Notes: a model not told the origin generated them from the letters alone. 51,502 nucleotides of DNA from Lachnospiraceae bacterium (GCA_024687205.1 JAILES010000127.1:1-51502); one strand, 5' to 3'; counted from the first letter of the stretch, positions 1 through 8,269 are shown. Made by a program: numbers and translations.

Positions 1-102
1 GCGGGATATTCAGTTGAAGCGGTTGATATCAATACGTTAGAGGTCAGTGTAACGGGAACAAAGAATTACACCGGCTGGATAACAGTAAAGGTAAGCAAAT
101 AA
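1..102 (+). CDS. C-terminal end of a surface/Ig-like protein (partial)
   Basis: An open frame enters from the left edge and ends at TAA 100-102, giving 33 residues. The tail contains a TGTKNYTGW stretch, which resembles the end of the small beta-sandwich repeats that close many secreted Clostridia surface proteins. That resemblance is an inference from a short fragment. The rest of the gene is outside the window, so its function cannot be stated. The BspA-like protein at the right edge belongs to the same general class of secreted proteins. Confidence 0.55.
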   Translation, partial: AGYSVEAVDINTLEVSVTGTKNYTGWITVKVSK

Positions 103-131
103 CATCCTTGATGAAATCGTGATCAAAATGT

Positions 132-151
132 GGTGAACGGGATGGTGAACG
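132..151. repeat. Short direct repeat GGTGAACG x2 upstream of truncated cyclase
   Basis: GGTGAACG occurs at 132-139 and again at 144-151, separated by GGAT. It lies in the 95-base gap between the surface-protein stop and the headless diguanylate cyclase. It may be chance, or a scar of the event that removed the cyclase N-terminus. No promoter or Shine-Dalgarno sequence is visible in this gap. Confidence 0.3.
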
Positions 152-197
152 AAAAATTGATGCCTCTCAAAACCTTGAATTTACTGACTTTTTTGAA

Positions 198-1370
198 ATG
201 ATAGTTATTTCGAATATAGTCTATACGCAGTATACGACTTATACGGGCGGCAGCCGTCATGCTTTCCTTGCGGAAGATATGATGGAGGAGCGGGACATCA
301 GTACGGTCTCGTTATACGGTTCTTCAAAGCAGCTCTGTCTTGCGGTACCGACGCGGGGACTTAAGATCATGGGAAAGGATTTCAAAGCCTGCTTCGTACA
401 GATCGACATCAGGGAGATCGTAGATCTGCTGGCTTTTGAAGATGAGGGCAGAACATACTTCGGACTGTATTCATCAAACGGCGAAAACCTTTCCGGCACC
501 GAACTGGGAACCTATGTTTCCACGCAGAATCTTTTTGATGCGGTAAAAGGAGTTATATCTTCGGAAGTATGGGATAAAAACCGTGCCTATTTTGCCGGCG
601 GTGCGGAAGGCAGTATAAGCTTCACGGCACAGGGCGCCGATGAAACCTTGTGTTATGTTCCGGTAGAAGGTACGGACTGGAAAATGGTGGTATTGATACG
701 AAGCAGTGTCATCCATGACCGTATCCATGATATCAGTGAGAAGAGCCTGGCTTCCAGCAAAAACCAGATCATATTTACGCTGATACTCGTGCTCTTATTT
801 GCAGCGCTGCTGCTGATAGAGCTGAGGGCGCTGTCCCGCCAGAGGCTGGAAGCGGAGAGGGAGAACAGCAGGGCTTTCCGCAACATGGCAAATACGGATT
901 CGATGACAGGAGTTAGAAACAAGCATGCATACTCTGATTACGAACAGCTTCTTAACGAAAAGATAAGGGAAAATGAGATAGATAAGCTGGCTGTAATAGT
1001 ATGCGATGTCAACGGTCTGAAGCTCGTCAACGATACCCAGGGACATGCGGCAGGTGATAAGCTGATCAAGGATGCCAGCACCATGCTCTGCGAGCACTTT
1101 AACCACGGCGCGGTATTTAGGATAGGAGGAGATGAATTCGCGGTCATCCTTCAAGAAAAAGGCTATGATACGATGAACGAGGTGATAGCCGAATTCAACC
1201 GCAAAGTTGAGGAACATATCAAAACCAAAGAAGTGGTGATAGCAATCGGTCATTCCATATTGAAAACCGAAGATGAACAGCTTCATGATGTATTTGAGCG
1301 GGCGGATCAGCTGGTGTACAAACGAAAAAAAGAGCTGAAAGAAATGGGAGCTCCCACAAGACAGGCCTAA
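198..1370 (+). CDS. GGDEF diguanylate cyclase lacking its N-terminus (possible pseudogene)
   Basis: The C-terminal half is a GGDEF domain that would make cyclic di-GMP from two GTP. The signature IGGDEF has its GGDEF at residues 310-314, preceded by the DVNGLKLVNDTQGH metal and substrate stretch. One membrane helix lies at about residues 196-216. Residues 1-190 look like the distal half of an extracellular Cache/PDC-type sensor. Family members usually begin with a first membrane helix and the proximal half of the sensor, and these are missing here. The first ATG (198) has no ribosome binding site, and the frame is open upstream only to a TGA at 120-122 with no start codon. I infer a 5' deletion or recombination event. 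The catalytic domain looks intact, but membrane topology is broken and translation is doubtful. An intrinsic terminator overlaps the stop codon. Confidence 0.75.
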   Translation: MIVISNIVYTQYTTYTGGSRHAFLAEDMMEERDISTVSLYGSSKQLCLAVPTRGLKIMGKDFKACFVQIDIREIVDLLAFEDEGRTYFGLYSSNGENLSGTELGTYVSTQNLFDAVKGVISSEVWDKNRAYFAGGAEGSISFTAQGADETLCYVPVEGTDWKMVVLIRSSVIHDRIHDISEKSLASSKNQIIFTLILVLLFAALLLIELRALSRQRLEAERENSRAFRNMANTDSMTGVRNKHAYSDYEQLLNEKIRENEIDKLAVIVCDVNGLKLVNDTQGHAAGDKLIKDASTMLCEHFNHGAVFRIGGDEFAVILQEKGYDTMNEVIAEFNRKVEEHIKTKEVVIAIGHSILKTEDEQLHDVFERADQLVYKRKKELKEMGAPTRQA

Positions 1371-1385
1371 GGGCCTGTCTTTTTG
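1359..1385 (+). terminator. Intrinsic terminator of the truncated cyclase gene
   Basis: The perfect 9-bp stem AGACAGGCC / GGCCTGTCT (1359-1367 with 1372-1380) has a 4-base loop and is followed by a T run. The stem overlaps the last codons and the TAA of the cyclase gene. Confidence 0.8.
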
Positions 1386-1403
1386 ATGGAGAAAAAAAAT
1401 ATG

Positions 1404-1432
1404 TTGACAAATATATCGGGGACTGATATATT
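1404..1432 (+). promoter_or_regulatory. Sigma-A promoter of the PadR operon
   Basis: TTGACA at 1404-1409 and TATATT at 1427-1432 are separated by 17 bases, close to the vegetative consensus. The promoter drives the four-gene membrane/PadR operon. An inverted repeat covers most of the spacer and the -10 box, so repression by occlusion is expected. Confidence 0.8.
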
Positions 1433-1464
1433 GTAATCACGATATAACGACGGACGATATATCG
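1410..1464 (+). promoter_or_regulatory. Palindromic operators, probable PadR binding sites
   Basis: AATATATC-N7-GATATATT (1410-1432) is a perfect inverted repeat over the core promoter. A second element, the palindrome CGATATATCG, lies at 1455-1464, with a related half site CGATAT at 1440-1445. The shared ATATATC/GATATAT half sites suit the AT-rich dyads of PadR family repressors. A PadR gene is third in the operon, so autoregulation is the simplest reading. Confidence 0.6.
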
Positions 1465-1489
1465 GAAAGCATAATAAGGAGAAAATGGT

Positions 1490-1705
1490 ATGAGAACAGA
1501 TAAAAATCTTAAGACAGTAATGAACATAGCACTTGCGGTTATGACACTGGCATTGGGAGTGCTCGTATATATTCTGATCAGCGGCGCTAAGACTCCTGAT
1601 GCGGTAATACGAATCGCGGGAATAGCTGTACTGGTGGCGATGCCGGTCAGCGTATTTGCAATAGTAAGACTGCAGATGCTAAAGAAAGAGAAGATCGCAG
1701 CCTGA
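1490..1705 (+). CDS. Small two-helix membrane protein
   Basis: This 71-residue protein has two hydrophobic segments at about residues 9-30 and 38-60 and a short Lys-rich cytoplasmic tail. AAGGAG lies just upstream of the ATG. It is the first gene of the PadR-controlled operon, 30 bases before the HExxH membrane protein. No family is recognised. It may be a partner or substrate of the following membrane peptidase, which is inference from position only. Confidence 0.7.
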   Translation: MRTDKNLKTVMNIALAVMTLALGVLVYILISGAKTPDAVIRIAGIAVLVAMPVSVFAIVRLQMLKKEKIAA

Positions 1706-1735
1706 ACAGGCGCGGAGATCAGAAAGGATAATGAT

Positions 1736-2323
1736 ATGGATAAGAGGGCAAAATATATTCTCAGTATGACAATGTCTGTGGTGCTGATATTGTTTTTATA
1801 CATCCTTGCCCATGAGACAGGGCATATGATAGTGATGCTTTCTGCAGGGGCGGTGATCGATGATTTCAGTATCATCGGGGCTCATGTGAGCAGCCATGGC
1901 GGAGAGTATACCCCGGTATCGGCCATGTGGATGCATGCGAACGGAGCATTCCTGCCGGTAGTGGTATCCCTGATATATATGCTGTTTTATAAAAAGGATT
2001 CGCAGAATTTAATATACAAAGTGTTTTCACTTTTTGTGGCGATAGTTCCTTTTTCGTCGCTGCTGGCCTGGGTGATCATCCCCTTTGTTTATATGGGCGG
2101 GCAGGCGCCGGCCGGGGATGATGTGACGAAGTTTCTGGATGTTTTTACGCAGTATGCCCACCCCCTTGCAGTCAGCGCGGGAACAGTGATCCTGATCGCA
2201 ATCGGTGTATTGACGGCTGTGAAAAAGCAGATATTCGGAAACTATTACAGGGAGATCAGAAACTTGAGAGCAGAGCTTGTACAGGATAGTAAGGAGAAAA
2301 ACAGTGAAAAACAAAGCATATGA
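1736..2323 (+). CDS. M50-like HExxH integral membrane protein
   Basis: This 195-residue protein has about four to five membrane helices. HETGH (His26, Glu27, His30) sits inside the first hydrophobic helix, the arrangement seen in membrane-embedded zinc peptidases of the M50/site-2 protease group. I see no clear downstream NPDG-like motif, so it may be a remote M50-like family without proven protease activity. It shares the operon with a small membrane protein, a PadR regulator and a DUF2812 protein. Its 3' end overlaps the PadR start by 20 bases, which implies translational coupling. Confidence 0.65.
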   Translation: MDKRAKYILSMTMSVVLILFLYILAHETGHMIVMLSAGAVIDDFSIIGAHVSSHGGEYTPVSAMWMHANGAFLPVVVSLIYMLFYKKDSQNLIYKVFSLFVAIVPFSSLLAWVIIPFVYMGGQAPAGDDVTKFLDVFTQYAHPLAVSAGTVILIAIGVLTAVKKQIFGNYYREIRNLRAELVQDSKEKNSEKQSI

Positions 2324-2639
2324 AAAAGATCTGCCTTTGACCGAAGCGGTGTTTTATATACTATTGGCAGTGAGACACCCGAACCACGGTTACGGCATCA
2401 TACAGGAAGTGGGGGAGATGACCGGCGGACGGCTTGTGCTGGGAGCGGGAACGCTTTACGGTGCGATACAGACCCTGGAGAAGAAGCACTGGATAAAGGT
2501 ATACAGTGCGGAAGAAGGATCGCGTAAAAAGAAAGAGTATCTGATAACGGATGAAGGCATGGGCGTGTTTAAGGCAGAGAGGGAAAGGCTTGCTGAATTG
2601 CTGGAGAACGCGCAGCTGATAGATGCTGTAGTTAAGTGA
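2304..2639 (+). CDS. PadR family transcriptional regulator
   Basis: This 111-residue winged-helix regulator contains the PadR hallmarks HGYGIIQEV and GTLYGAIQTLEKK, followed by a short C-terminal dimerisation helix. I chose GTG 2304 because AAGGAG (2291-2296) lies 7 bases upstream and family members begin at this point; an upstream ATG at 2277 has no ribosome site and would add unrelated residues. It overlaps the previous gene. It probably represses its own operon through the palindromes at 1410-1464, with release by an unknown ligand. Confidence 0.85.
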   Translation: MKNKAYEKDLPLTEAVFYILLAVRHPNHGYGIIQEVGEMTGGRLVLGAGTLYGAIQTLEKKHWIKVYSAEEGSRKKKEYLITDEGMGVFKAERERLAELLENAQLIDAVVK

Positions 2640-2653
2640 AAGAGAGGAAAAAG

Positions 2654-3343
2654 ATGACACGTTTTCGTATATATTTTGATAAGGATGAGGAGACGAGATG
2701 GCTGAACCGGATGGCGAAGAACGGCTATGCCATGGATAACTTCTTTCTGGGCTTCTATCAGTTTTCGCCCTGCGAGAAGGGTGAATGGCAGTACCAGATA
2801 GACATAGGACACGGCTTCTGCGGCGTGAATGATAACTATGCCGATTTCATGGAAGAAATGGGAGTGGAGATAGTCCAGTCCTGGGGACCCTGGGTGATAC
2901 TCAGAAGAAAAGCGGCGGAAGGACCTTTTGAACTGTTCAGCGACGTGGACAGCCGGATCGAACAGTATAAGAAAATACTGCTGATGTTCAAGCTGGTGTT
3001 TGTGATTGAATTTTTCTGCCTGGCGCTTGAGGTGTACGGCGGAGTAAGGGGATCGGCTATGGCCTGGGTAGCGGCGTGCCTGATAGCTGCAGTGGTGGTC
3101 GTTTTCAGCAATATGATCATCCGCACAAAGAAGAAAATATATGAACTGCAGGAGCAGAAAGGGGAAGCGCCCCCGGAATATAACAGGCAGCAGGTCTCTT
3201 TGCTGATATCAATGGGCTTCCTTATAAACGCCGTAAATCTGATCTTACAGGATGCGATACCTCTGCCCCTCAGATACATCATGCTCGGGCTGTCGATCGG
3301 ACTGATACTTTTCGGCAGCTTCAAAACAGCCCTGAGAAAATGA
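2654..3343 (+). CDS. DUF2812 membrane protein
   Basis: This 229-residue protein has an N-terminal DUF2812 region (from RFRIYFDKDEETRWLNRMA) followed by about four membrane helices in the C-terminal half. DUF2812 proteins are typically encoded directly after PadR regulators in Firmicutes, as here. I chose ATG 2654, preceded by GAGAGG; an alternative GTG at 2636 overlaps the PadR stop. The molecular role of the family is unknown, and a membrane sensor or anti-repressor for the adjacent PadR is a common speculation. Confidence 0.75.
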   Translation: MTRFRIYFDKDEETRWLNRMAKNGYAMDNFFLGFYQFSPCEKGEWQYQIDIGHGFCGVNDNYADFMEEMGVEIVQSWGPWVILRRKAAEGPFELFSDVDSRIEQYKKILLMFKLVFVIEFFCLALEVYGGVRGSAMAWVAACLIAAVVVVFSNMIIRTKKKIYELQEQKGEAPPEYNRQQVSLLISMGFLINAVNLILQDAIPLPLRYIMLGLSIGLILFGSFKTALRK

Positions 3344-3412
3344 GAACTATGCAGTGGGCGTGATCTGAGTTATACTACGTATATCTTTGATTTGGGGGAG
3401 ATGATATACGTA

Positions 3413-4825
3413 ATGAAAAAAAGAATTCTCAGATCAGTGAGTCTGATCTTTTCAGTTGTTTTATTTCTTACCGCCTGCGGACTGATGCCCGCAGCTGACA
3501 ATGCGGATGAGACGAAGCCGGAGCAGACGGCAGTTCCGGAGGCGGACATTAGAGAAGATATTTCGGATAAGGCGGAAGAAACAAAGGCTTCATACTTCGT
3601 CTCTTTAGCCGAAGACACTGACAGGATGATACTGGAAGCAAGAGAGCAGTATGAGGCAGAGGACCATACCCCTCTTGCTGAGCCGGTAAAGTATAACGTG
3701 CTGTGGCTTGGCTTCACTCAGGTATATTATGAGGATCTGGATTTCAGAATGACTGATTTCGATCGGGAGTATCTGGAAGCGGTGGCCCTCAATTATGAAA
3801 AGTCCGTCGAGAGTATCTCCGATCACAATATAGATATTTCAGTCGATCTGCATTTTATCGAAGATTCCACACCATTGACAAAAACCGAGGGTGACGACTG
3901 GCTGTTTCTTGCACAGGAAACAGTCCAGCCTTTTATTGAGCTCTATGTAAATAACGAAACGGATACGGTGCTTACGACCGTACAGACGGCGGGGGAGGAA
4001 AATGTCGAAAGAAACCGGGGCAGGGACGGATACGGTATCAATTATGTAATGCTGGGACTGGAAACCGCAGGGCTGTCATCTTCCAGAGGATATTCAACCT
4101 TTGACCTGCAGAAACCGGTGGAAGGCACTTATCCGCTGCAGGATCCCGAGATCCCTTCCCTGTACGCCACAGCGGTAGCCGTGCATGAATGGATGCATCA
4201 GCTCGAGAGTCTCGGGAGCATACTGGACATCGAGTATCCGAATACCCATGCATATATGGGAGCGGAGTCATTCCCGGGTTATCAGAAATATAACGCCGAT
4301 GAGAATGATTATGATTTCTTTGAATTCTATAAGCTTGTGCTAAAGGGAGAACTGCCCTATACGGGAGACGCCGGGCTTAAGCACGTGGGCATGTATCCGA
4401 AGATGTGGCCACTGATAAAACGCAATGTATTTAATATCGGCAACTTTACAATTAAGGCGGCGGATAAGGCTGTGTATCTGAGCGGGCAGACTTCTGATCC
4501 TACGCTCACAGTATCCGATAAGCCCTGCAGCTGGAACATAAGGTATTGCGGTGAAGGCAGGTTCAGCCTGTCACCGGATGAGCTTCCGGACAAGCTGATA
4601 GACCTTTCCAATGCCTGGGATGCGGAGGATAACAGCATCGGACTGTGGGTCTATACCGGATACACGGATGCGCAGAGCTGGTGTATCACGGGTAACGACG
4701 ACGGCAGTTATTCACTGAAGACGCCCTATGAAAGCAGCCGCCTGATAACCATAAGGGACGGCGCCTATCTCTGCAGCGAGGGAGCCGAGGGGATACAGAA
4801 GTGGATGATTGAAGCGCTCGAATAA
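3413..4825 (+). CDS. Secreted HExxH metallopeptidase lipoprotein with ricin-type lectin-like C-terminus
   Basis: This 470-residue protein starts with a lipoprotein signal ending in the lipobox LTAC, so it should be anchored on the outer face of the membrane. A zinc-peptidase motif HEWMH lies at residues 258-262 (His258, Glu259, His262), with family-like aromatic and acidic residues after it. The last 120 residues (QSWCITGNDDGSYSLKT and neighbours) resemble a ricin B / beta-trefoil carbohydrate-binding repeat. I chose ATG 3413 because the signal peptide begins there; GGGGGAG lies 12 bases upstream, and TTG 3392 is an alternative. Substrate is unknown, perhaps a host or plant glycoprotein. Confidence 0.7.
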   Translation: MKKRILRSVSLIFSVVLFLTACGLMPAADNADETKPEQTAVPEADIREDISDKAEETKASYFVSLAEDTDRMILEAREQYEAEDHTPLAEPVKYNVLWLGFTQVYYEDLDFRMTDFDREYLEAVALNYEKSVESISDHNIDISVDLHFIEDSTPLTKTEGDDWLFLAQETVQPFIELYVNNETDTVLTTVQTAGEENVERNRGRDGYGINYVMLGLETAGLSSSRGYSTFDLQKPVEGTYPLQDPEIPSLYATAVAVHEWMHQLESLGSILDIEYPNTHAYMGAESFPGYQKYNADENDYDFFEFYKLVLKGELPYTGDAGLKHVGMYPKMWPLIKRNVFNIGNFTIKAADKAVYLSGQTSDPTLTVSDKPCSWNIRYCGEGRFSLSPDELPDKLIDLSNAWDAEDNSIGLWVYTGYTDAQSWCITGNDDGSYSLKTPYESSRLITIRDGAYLCSEGAEGIQKWMIEALE

Positions 4826-4839
4826 AGCGGGCGTATTGA

Positions 4840-4869
4840 TTGACATGGGAAGCGGAGTTGATATATAAT
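4840..4869 (+). promoter_or_regulatory. Promoter of the yicC-remA-gmk-rpoZ operon
   Basis: TTGACA (4840-4845) and a perfect TATAAT (4864-4869) are separated by 18 bases. It lies 32 bases before the yicC start. AGGGGGT just before ATG 4902 serves as the ribosome site. Confidence 0.8.
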
Positions 4870-4901
4870 ATCCTATGTATGTTTTTTGACAGGGGGTTAT
4901 C

Positions 4902-5780
4902 ATGCTTTATTCAATGACAGGCTTCGGACGCTGTGTTACCGAAGATGAAAAGCGCAGGTTTATAGTAGAAGTAAAGTCGGTGAATCACCGCTATCTGGAC
5001 CTTAACATCAAGATGCCGAGAAAGCTTTATGCTTTCGAGGCCGCCATAAGGACGCTGACCGGCAAATATGTTCAGCGCGGGAAGATGGATATGTACATCA
5101 CGCTGGAGAATAAGGCCTGTGGAGACAACAGTATCAAATACAACAGGGAAGCAGCGGAGGAGTATTTCCGCTACCTTAAGGAGATGAAGGAAGAGTTCGG
5201 GCTTGAGGACGATATCAGGCTGTCGAACCTGTCACGTTATCCCGAGGTGTTTACTCTCGAAGAGGCCAAGGCCGATGATGAAGAGATATGGTCCCTTTTG
5301 GAGAAGGCCGTGACCGGAGCGCTGGAGCAGTTTGGCGAAAGCAGGGCCAAAGAAGGCGAGAACCTGAAGACGGATCTGCTGGCAAAACTGGAAGGCATGA
5401 AGCTGATGGTGGCCCAGGTTGAAGAGCATGCGCCCGAGGTGGTAAAGGATTATCAGGAAAGGCTCTTTGAAAAAGTGAAAGAGATGCTTTCCGATTCCAA
5501 TATAGATGAGAACCGCATACTGATGGAAACGGCCGTGTTTGCCGACAGGGTATGCGTGGATGAAGAGACCGTAAGGCTTAAAAGCCACATAGATCATATG
5601 ATCAGCGAGCTTAAGAACGGTGGAGCAGTGGGAAGAAAGCTGGATTTCCTCGCACAGGAGATGAACAGGGAAGCAAACACCACGCTTTCAAAGTCGAATG
5701 ACTTAAAGATCACCGGTGTGGCTATCGATCTGAAGACCGAGATAGAGAAGATAAGGGAGCAGGTACAGAACCTGGAGTAG
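4902..5780 (+). CDS. yicC: YicC/YloC family endoribonuclease
   Basis: This 292-residue protein matches the YicC family over its full length. The N-terminus MLYSMTGFGR and the following EVKSVNHRYLDL stretch are signature sequences, and the C-terminus AIDLKTEIEKIREQVQNLE is equally typical. E. coli YicC and B. subtilis YloC are reported endoribonucleases. It is the first gene of a long operon in the order yicC-remA-gmk-rpoZ that is conserved in Firmicutes. One base separates it from remA. Confidence 0.93.
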   Translation: MLYSMTGFGRCVTEDEKRRFIVEVKSVNHRYLDLNIKMPRKLYAFEAAIRTLTGKYVQRGKMDMYITLENKACGDNSIKYNREAAEEYFRYLKEMKEEFGLEDDIRLSNLSRYPEVFTLEEAKADDEEIWSLLEKAVTGALEQFGESRAKEGENLKTDLLAKLEGMKLMVAQVEEHAPEVVKDYQERLFEKVKEMLSDSNIDENRILMETAVFADRVCVDEETVRLKSHIDHMISELKNGGAVGRKLDFLAQEMNREANTTLSKSNDLKITGVAIDLKTEIEKIREQVQNLE

Positions 5781-5781
5781 A

Positions 5782-6030
5782 ATGGGAAAGCTCATAAACA
5801 TAGGCTTCGGCAATGTGGTAAATGAGGATAAGGTGGTGGCGATAGTTCACCCGGAAGCGGCGCCGGTAAAGCGTATGGTAAGCTACGCCAAGGAACATAA
5901 CCTTATCGTGGACGCGACCCAGGGACGCAAGACCAAGGCCGTGATAGTGATGGATGAACAGAGGATACTGCTTTCAGCTCTCTTACCGGAAACGATAGCG
6001 GGACGTATGGAAACAGCGGAGCAGCCTTAA
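5782..6030 (+). CDS. remA: RemA extracellular matrix regulatory protein (DUF370)
   Basis: This 82-residue DUF370 protein begins MGKLINIGFGNVVN and contains the conserved DATQGRKTKAVI stretch. In Bacillus, RemA is a DNA-binding activator of biofilm matrix operons and osmolyte genes and forms oligomeric rings. Location between yicC and gmk is the standard Firmicutes arrangement, which supports orthology. Its regulon in this organism cannot be read from the window. Confidence 0.93.
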   Translation: MGKLINIGFGNVVNEDKVVAIVHPEAAPVKRMVSYAKEHNLIVDATQGRKTKAVIVMDEQRILLSALLPETIAGRMETAEQP

Positions 6031-6044
6031 TTCAGAGGTGCAAT

Positions 6045-6680
6045 ATGGAACATGATGGTATACTGGTTGTGATATCCGGCTTTGCCGGGGCGGGAAAGGG
6101 AACCATAGTCAAAGGGCTGCTTAAGGATTATGACAATTATGCCCTGTCCGTATCAATGACAACGAGACAGCCAAGACCCGGCGAAGTCAACGGGGAAGCA
6201 TATTTCTTCGTGAGCCGTGAAGAGTTCGAGAAGACCATAGAGGAAGGCGGTCTGATCGAACATGCACAGTATGTCGACAATTATTACGGTACTCCCAAGG
6301 CCTATGTGGAAGAAAAACTGAAGGCCGGGATGGACGTGATACTTGAGATAGAGCTCCAGGGAGCGCTTCAGATCAAAAAGCTGTATCCTGAAGCACTGCT
6401 GCTTTTTGTGACACCGCCCAGCGCGGCGATCCTTAAGCAGAGACTCACCGACAGGGGAACCGAGACAGCCGAAGTGATAAAGAAGCGGATGGACCGGGCT
6501 GCGGAAGAGTCGGAGATGATGGACAGATACGATCACATCATCGTTAATGATAAGATAGAAGACTGTGTGGCCTATACCCACTCAGTGATACAGGCAGCGC
6601 ACTCGGCACCCGGAAGGCTTAAGAAGCTGACGGAAAGCCTGCAGAGAGACTTAAGAAACATGTCGGAAGGCAAAATATAG
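6045..6680 (+). CDS. gmk: Guanylate kinase
   Basis: This enzyme phosphorylates GMP to GDP with ATP in purine nucleotide synthesis. The P-loop GFAGAGKGT is close to the N-terminus, and the GMP-binding stretch with SMTTRQPRPGEVNG and the YYGTP motif follow. Length 211 residues is normal. It lies 14 bases downstream of remA with GAGGTG before the ATG, in the gmk-rpoZ order of Firmicutes. Confidence 0.95.
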   Translation: MEHDGILVVISGFAGAGKGTIVKGLLKDYDNYALSVSMTTRQPRPGEVNGEAYFFVSREEFEKTIEEGGLIEHAQYVDNYYGTPKAYVEEKLKAGMDVILEIELQGALQIKKLYPEALLLFVTPPSAAILKQRLTDRGTETAEVIKKRMDRAAEESEMMDRYDHIIVNDKIEDCVAYTHSVIQAAHSAPGRLKKLTESLQRDLRNMSEGKI

Positions 6681-6698
6681 AAAAGGAGATATAAAATC

Positions 6699-6935
6699 AT
6701 GATGCTTCATCCTTCTTACACAGACCTTATGGAAGTGGTAAATGCGGATACCGAACCGGGAGAAACTCCCATAGTCAATTCCCGTTATTCCATAGTAATG
6801 GCTACGGCAAAGAGAGCAAGGCAGCTGATCGGCGGCTCACCCGCAACGATACACGCTGTAGGCAAGAAGCCTCTTTCAATAGCTGTAAAGGAACTTTGGG
6901 ACGGCAGTGTACGCATACTTGGTGATGAGGGTTGA
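6699..6935 (+). CDS. rpoZ: RNA polymerase omega subunit
   Basis: This 78-residue protein has the omega signature: NSRYSIVMATAKRARQL near the middle and KPLSIAVKELWDG at the C-terminal side. Omega helps assemble and stabilise the beta' subunit. AAAGGAG precedes the tandem ATGs at 6699 and 6702; I kept the first. The stop overlaps the rimO start. Gmk-RpoZ pairing is typical. Confidence 0.92.
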   Translation: MMLHPSYTDLMEVVNADTEPGETPIVNSRYSIVMATAKRARQLIGGSPATIHAVGKKPLSIAVKELWDGSVRILGDEG

Positions 6936-8269
6936 ATATTAATGTAATGCTCATATCCCTCGGGTGCGACAAGAACCTGGTGGATTCCGAAATGATGCTT
7001 GGAGGGCTGGATGCAGCCGGATACACTCTTACATCCGAAGCTGAAGAAGCGGATGTGATAGTGGTGAATACCTGCTGTTTTATCGGCGATGCCAAGGAAG
7101 AGAGCATTAATACCCTTATAGAATACGGTAGATTAAAAAAGGAGGGACGGCTGAAGGCGCTTATCGCTGCAGGCTGTCTCGCTGAACGTTATACGAGTGA
7201 GATACACAGCGACTTACCCGAGGTGGATGCCGTGGTCGGCATCAGTTCTTTTGACAGGATAGCCGAAGTCATAAAGGACGTTCTTGACGGCAGCAGCAGT
7301 GATGCGAAGGACGACATCTCCAGACTTATATACGGTAAAAAACGAATGCTCTCTACAGGAGGGCATTATGCTTATCTTAAGATAGCGGAAGGCTGCAACA
7401 AACACTGCACCTACTGCGTGATCCCTTCAGTCAGGGGGCCTTACCGTTCCGTACCCATGGAAGCACTGATAAAAGAAGCGGAAGAACTGGTGGCCGGAGG
7501 CGTAAGAGAGCTGATACTCGTGGCCCAGGAGACCACGGTGTACGGCACGGATCTGTACGGTGAAAAGAAGCTTTACGAGCTTATCGAAAAACTCTGTGCC
7601 ATAGAGGAACTTAACTGGGTAAGGCTGCTGTACTGCTATCCCGAAGAGATAGATGATAAACTCATAGAGGTGATGGAGAGAGAAGAAAAATTCTGCCATT
7701 ATCTCGATATGCCCATTCAGCACAGTGAGGATGAAATCCTTAAGCGGATGGGAAGAAAAACAGGAAGAGAAGAAATAGAATCCATCGTTGCAAAACTGCG
7801 GGAACGCATACCCGACATCGCACTGAGGACCACTCTGATAGCGGGTTTCCCGGGAGAGACAAAGGAACAGCACGAGGCGCTTAAGGAATTCGTGGAGAAG
7901 ATGCGATTCTCAAGACTCGGCGTATTTCCTTATTCGGCGGAGGAAGATACACCGGCGGCTGCGATGGAAGACCAGATAGACGAAGAAGAAAAAAGAAGGC
8001 GCGCTGACCGTGTCATGGAGCTGCAGCAGGAGATAGCTTTTGAAGAAGCGGCGGCCATGAAGGGCAGGATCATCAGCTGCATGGTAGAGGGACGGATACC
8101 CGAGAACAATGTGCTGGTATGCAGAAGCTATAAGGATGCGCCTGAGGTGGACGGATACGTCTTTGTTGAAAATGCGCCGGAACTGATGAGCGGGAGCCTG
8201 ATGGATGTCAGGATCACCGGAAGCGATGAATACGATCTGATCGGAGAGATATATAATGAATCTTGCTAA
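6932..8269 (+). CDS. rimO: Ribosomal protein S12 methylthiotransferase RimO
   Basis: RimO is a radical SAM enzyme that adds a methylthio group to an Asp of ribosomal protein S12. The N-terminal domain holds one Fe-S cluster with cysteines in SLGCDKN, NTCCFI and AGCLAER. The radical SAM cluster motif is EGCNKHCTYC, and a TRAM domain closes the 445-residue protein. SLGCDKN plus the genomic position fits RimO rather than MiaB. I kept TTG 6932, which overlaps the rpoZ stop and follows GATGAGGG; an ATG at 6947 would drop five residues and lacks a ribosome site. The 3' end overlaps pgsA by 14 bases. Confidence 0.93.
   Translation: MNINVMLISLGCDKNLVDSEMMLGGLDAAGYTLTSEAEEADVIVVNTCCFIGDAKEESINTLIEYGRLKKEGRLKALIAAGCLAERYTSEIHSDLPEVDAVVGISSFDRIAEVIKDVLDGSSSDAKDDISRLIYGKKRMLSTGGHYAYLKIAEGCNKHCTYCVIPSVRGPYRSVPMEALIKEAEELVAGGVRELILVAQETTVYGTDLYGEKKLYELIEKLCAIEELNWVRLLYCYPEEIDDKLIEVMEREEKFCHYLDMPIQHSEDEILKRMGRKTGREEIESIVAKLRERIPDIALRTTLIAGFPGETKEQHEALKEFVEKMRFSRLGVFPYSAEEDTPAAAMEDQIDEEEKRRRADRVMELQQEIAFEEAAAMKGRIISCMVEGRIPENNVLVCRSYKDAPEVDGYVFVENAPELMSGSLMDVRITGSDEYDLIGEIYNESC

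Noticed and set aside
795..1286. 163-residue minus-strand frame opposite the GGDEF domain
   Set aside because: It is the antisense of a gene with intact catalytic motifs.
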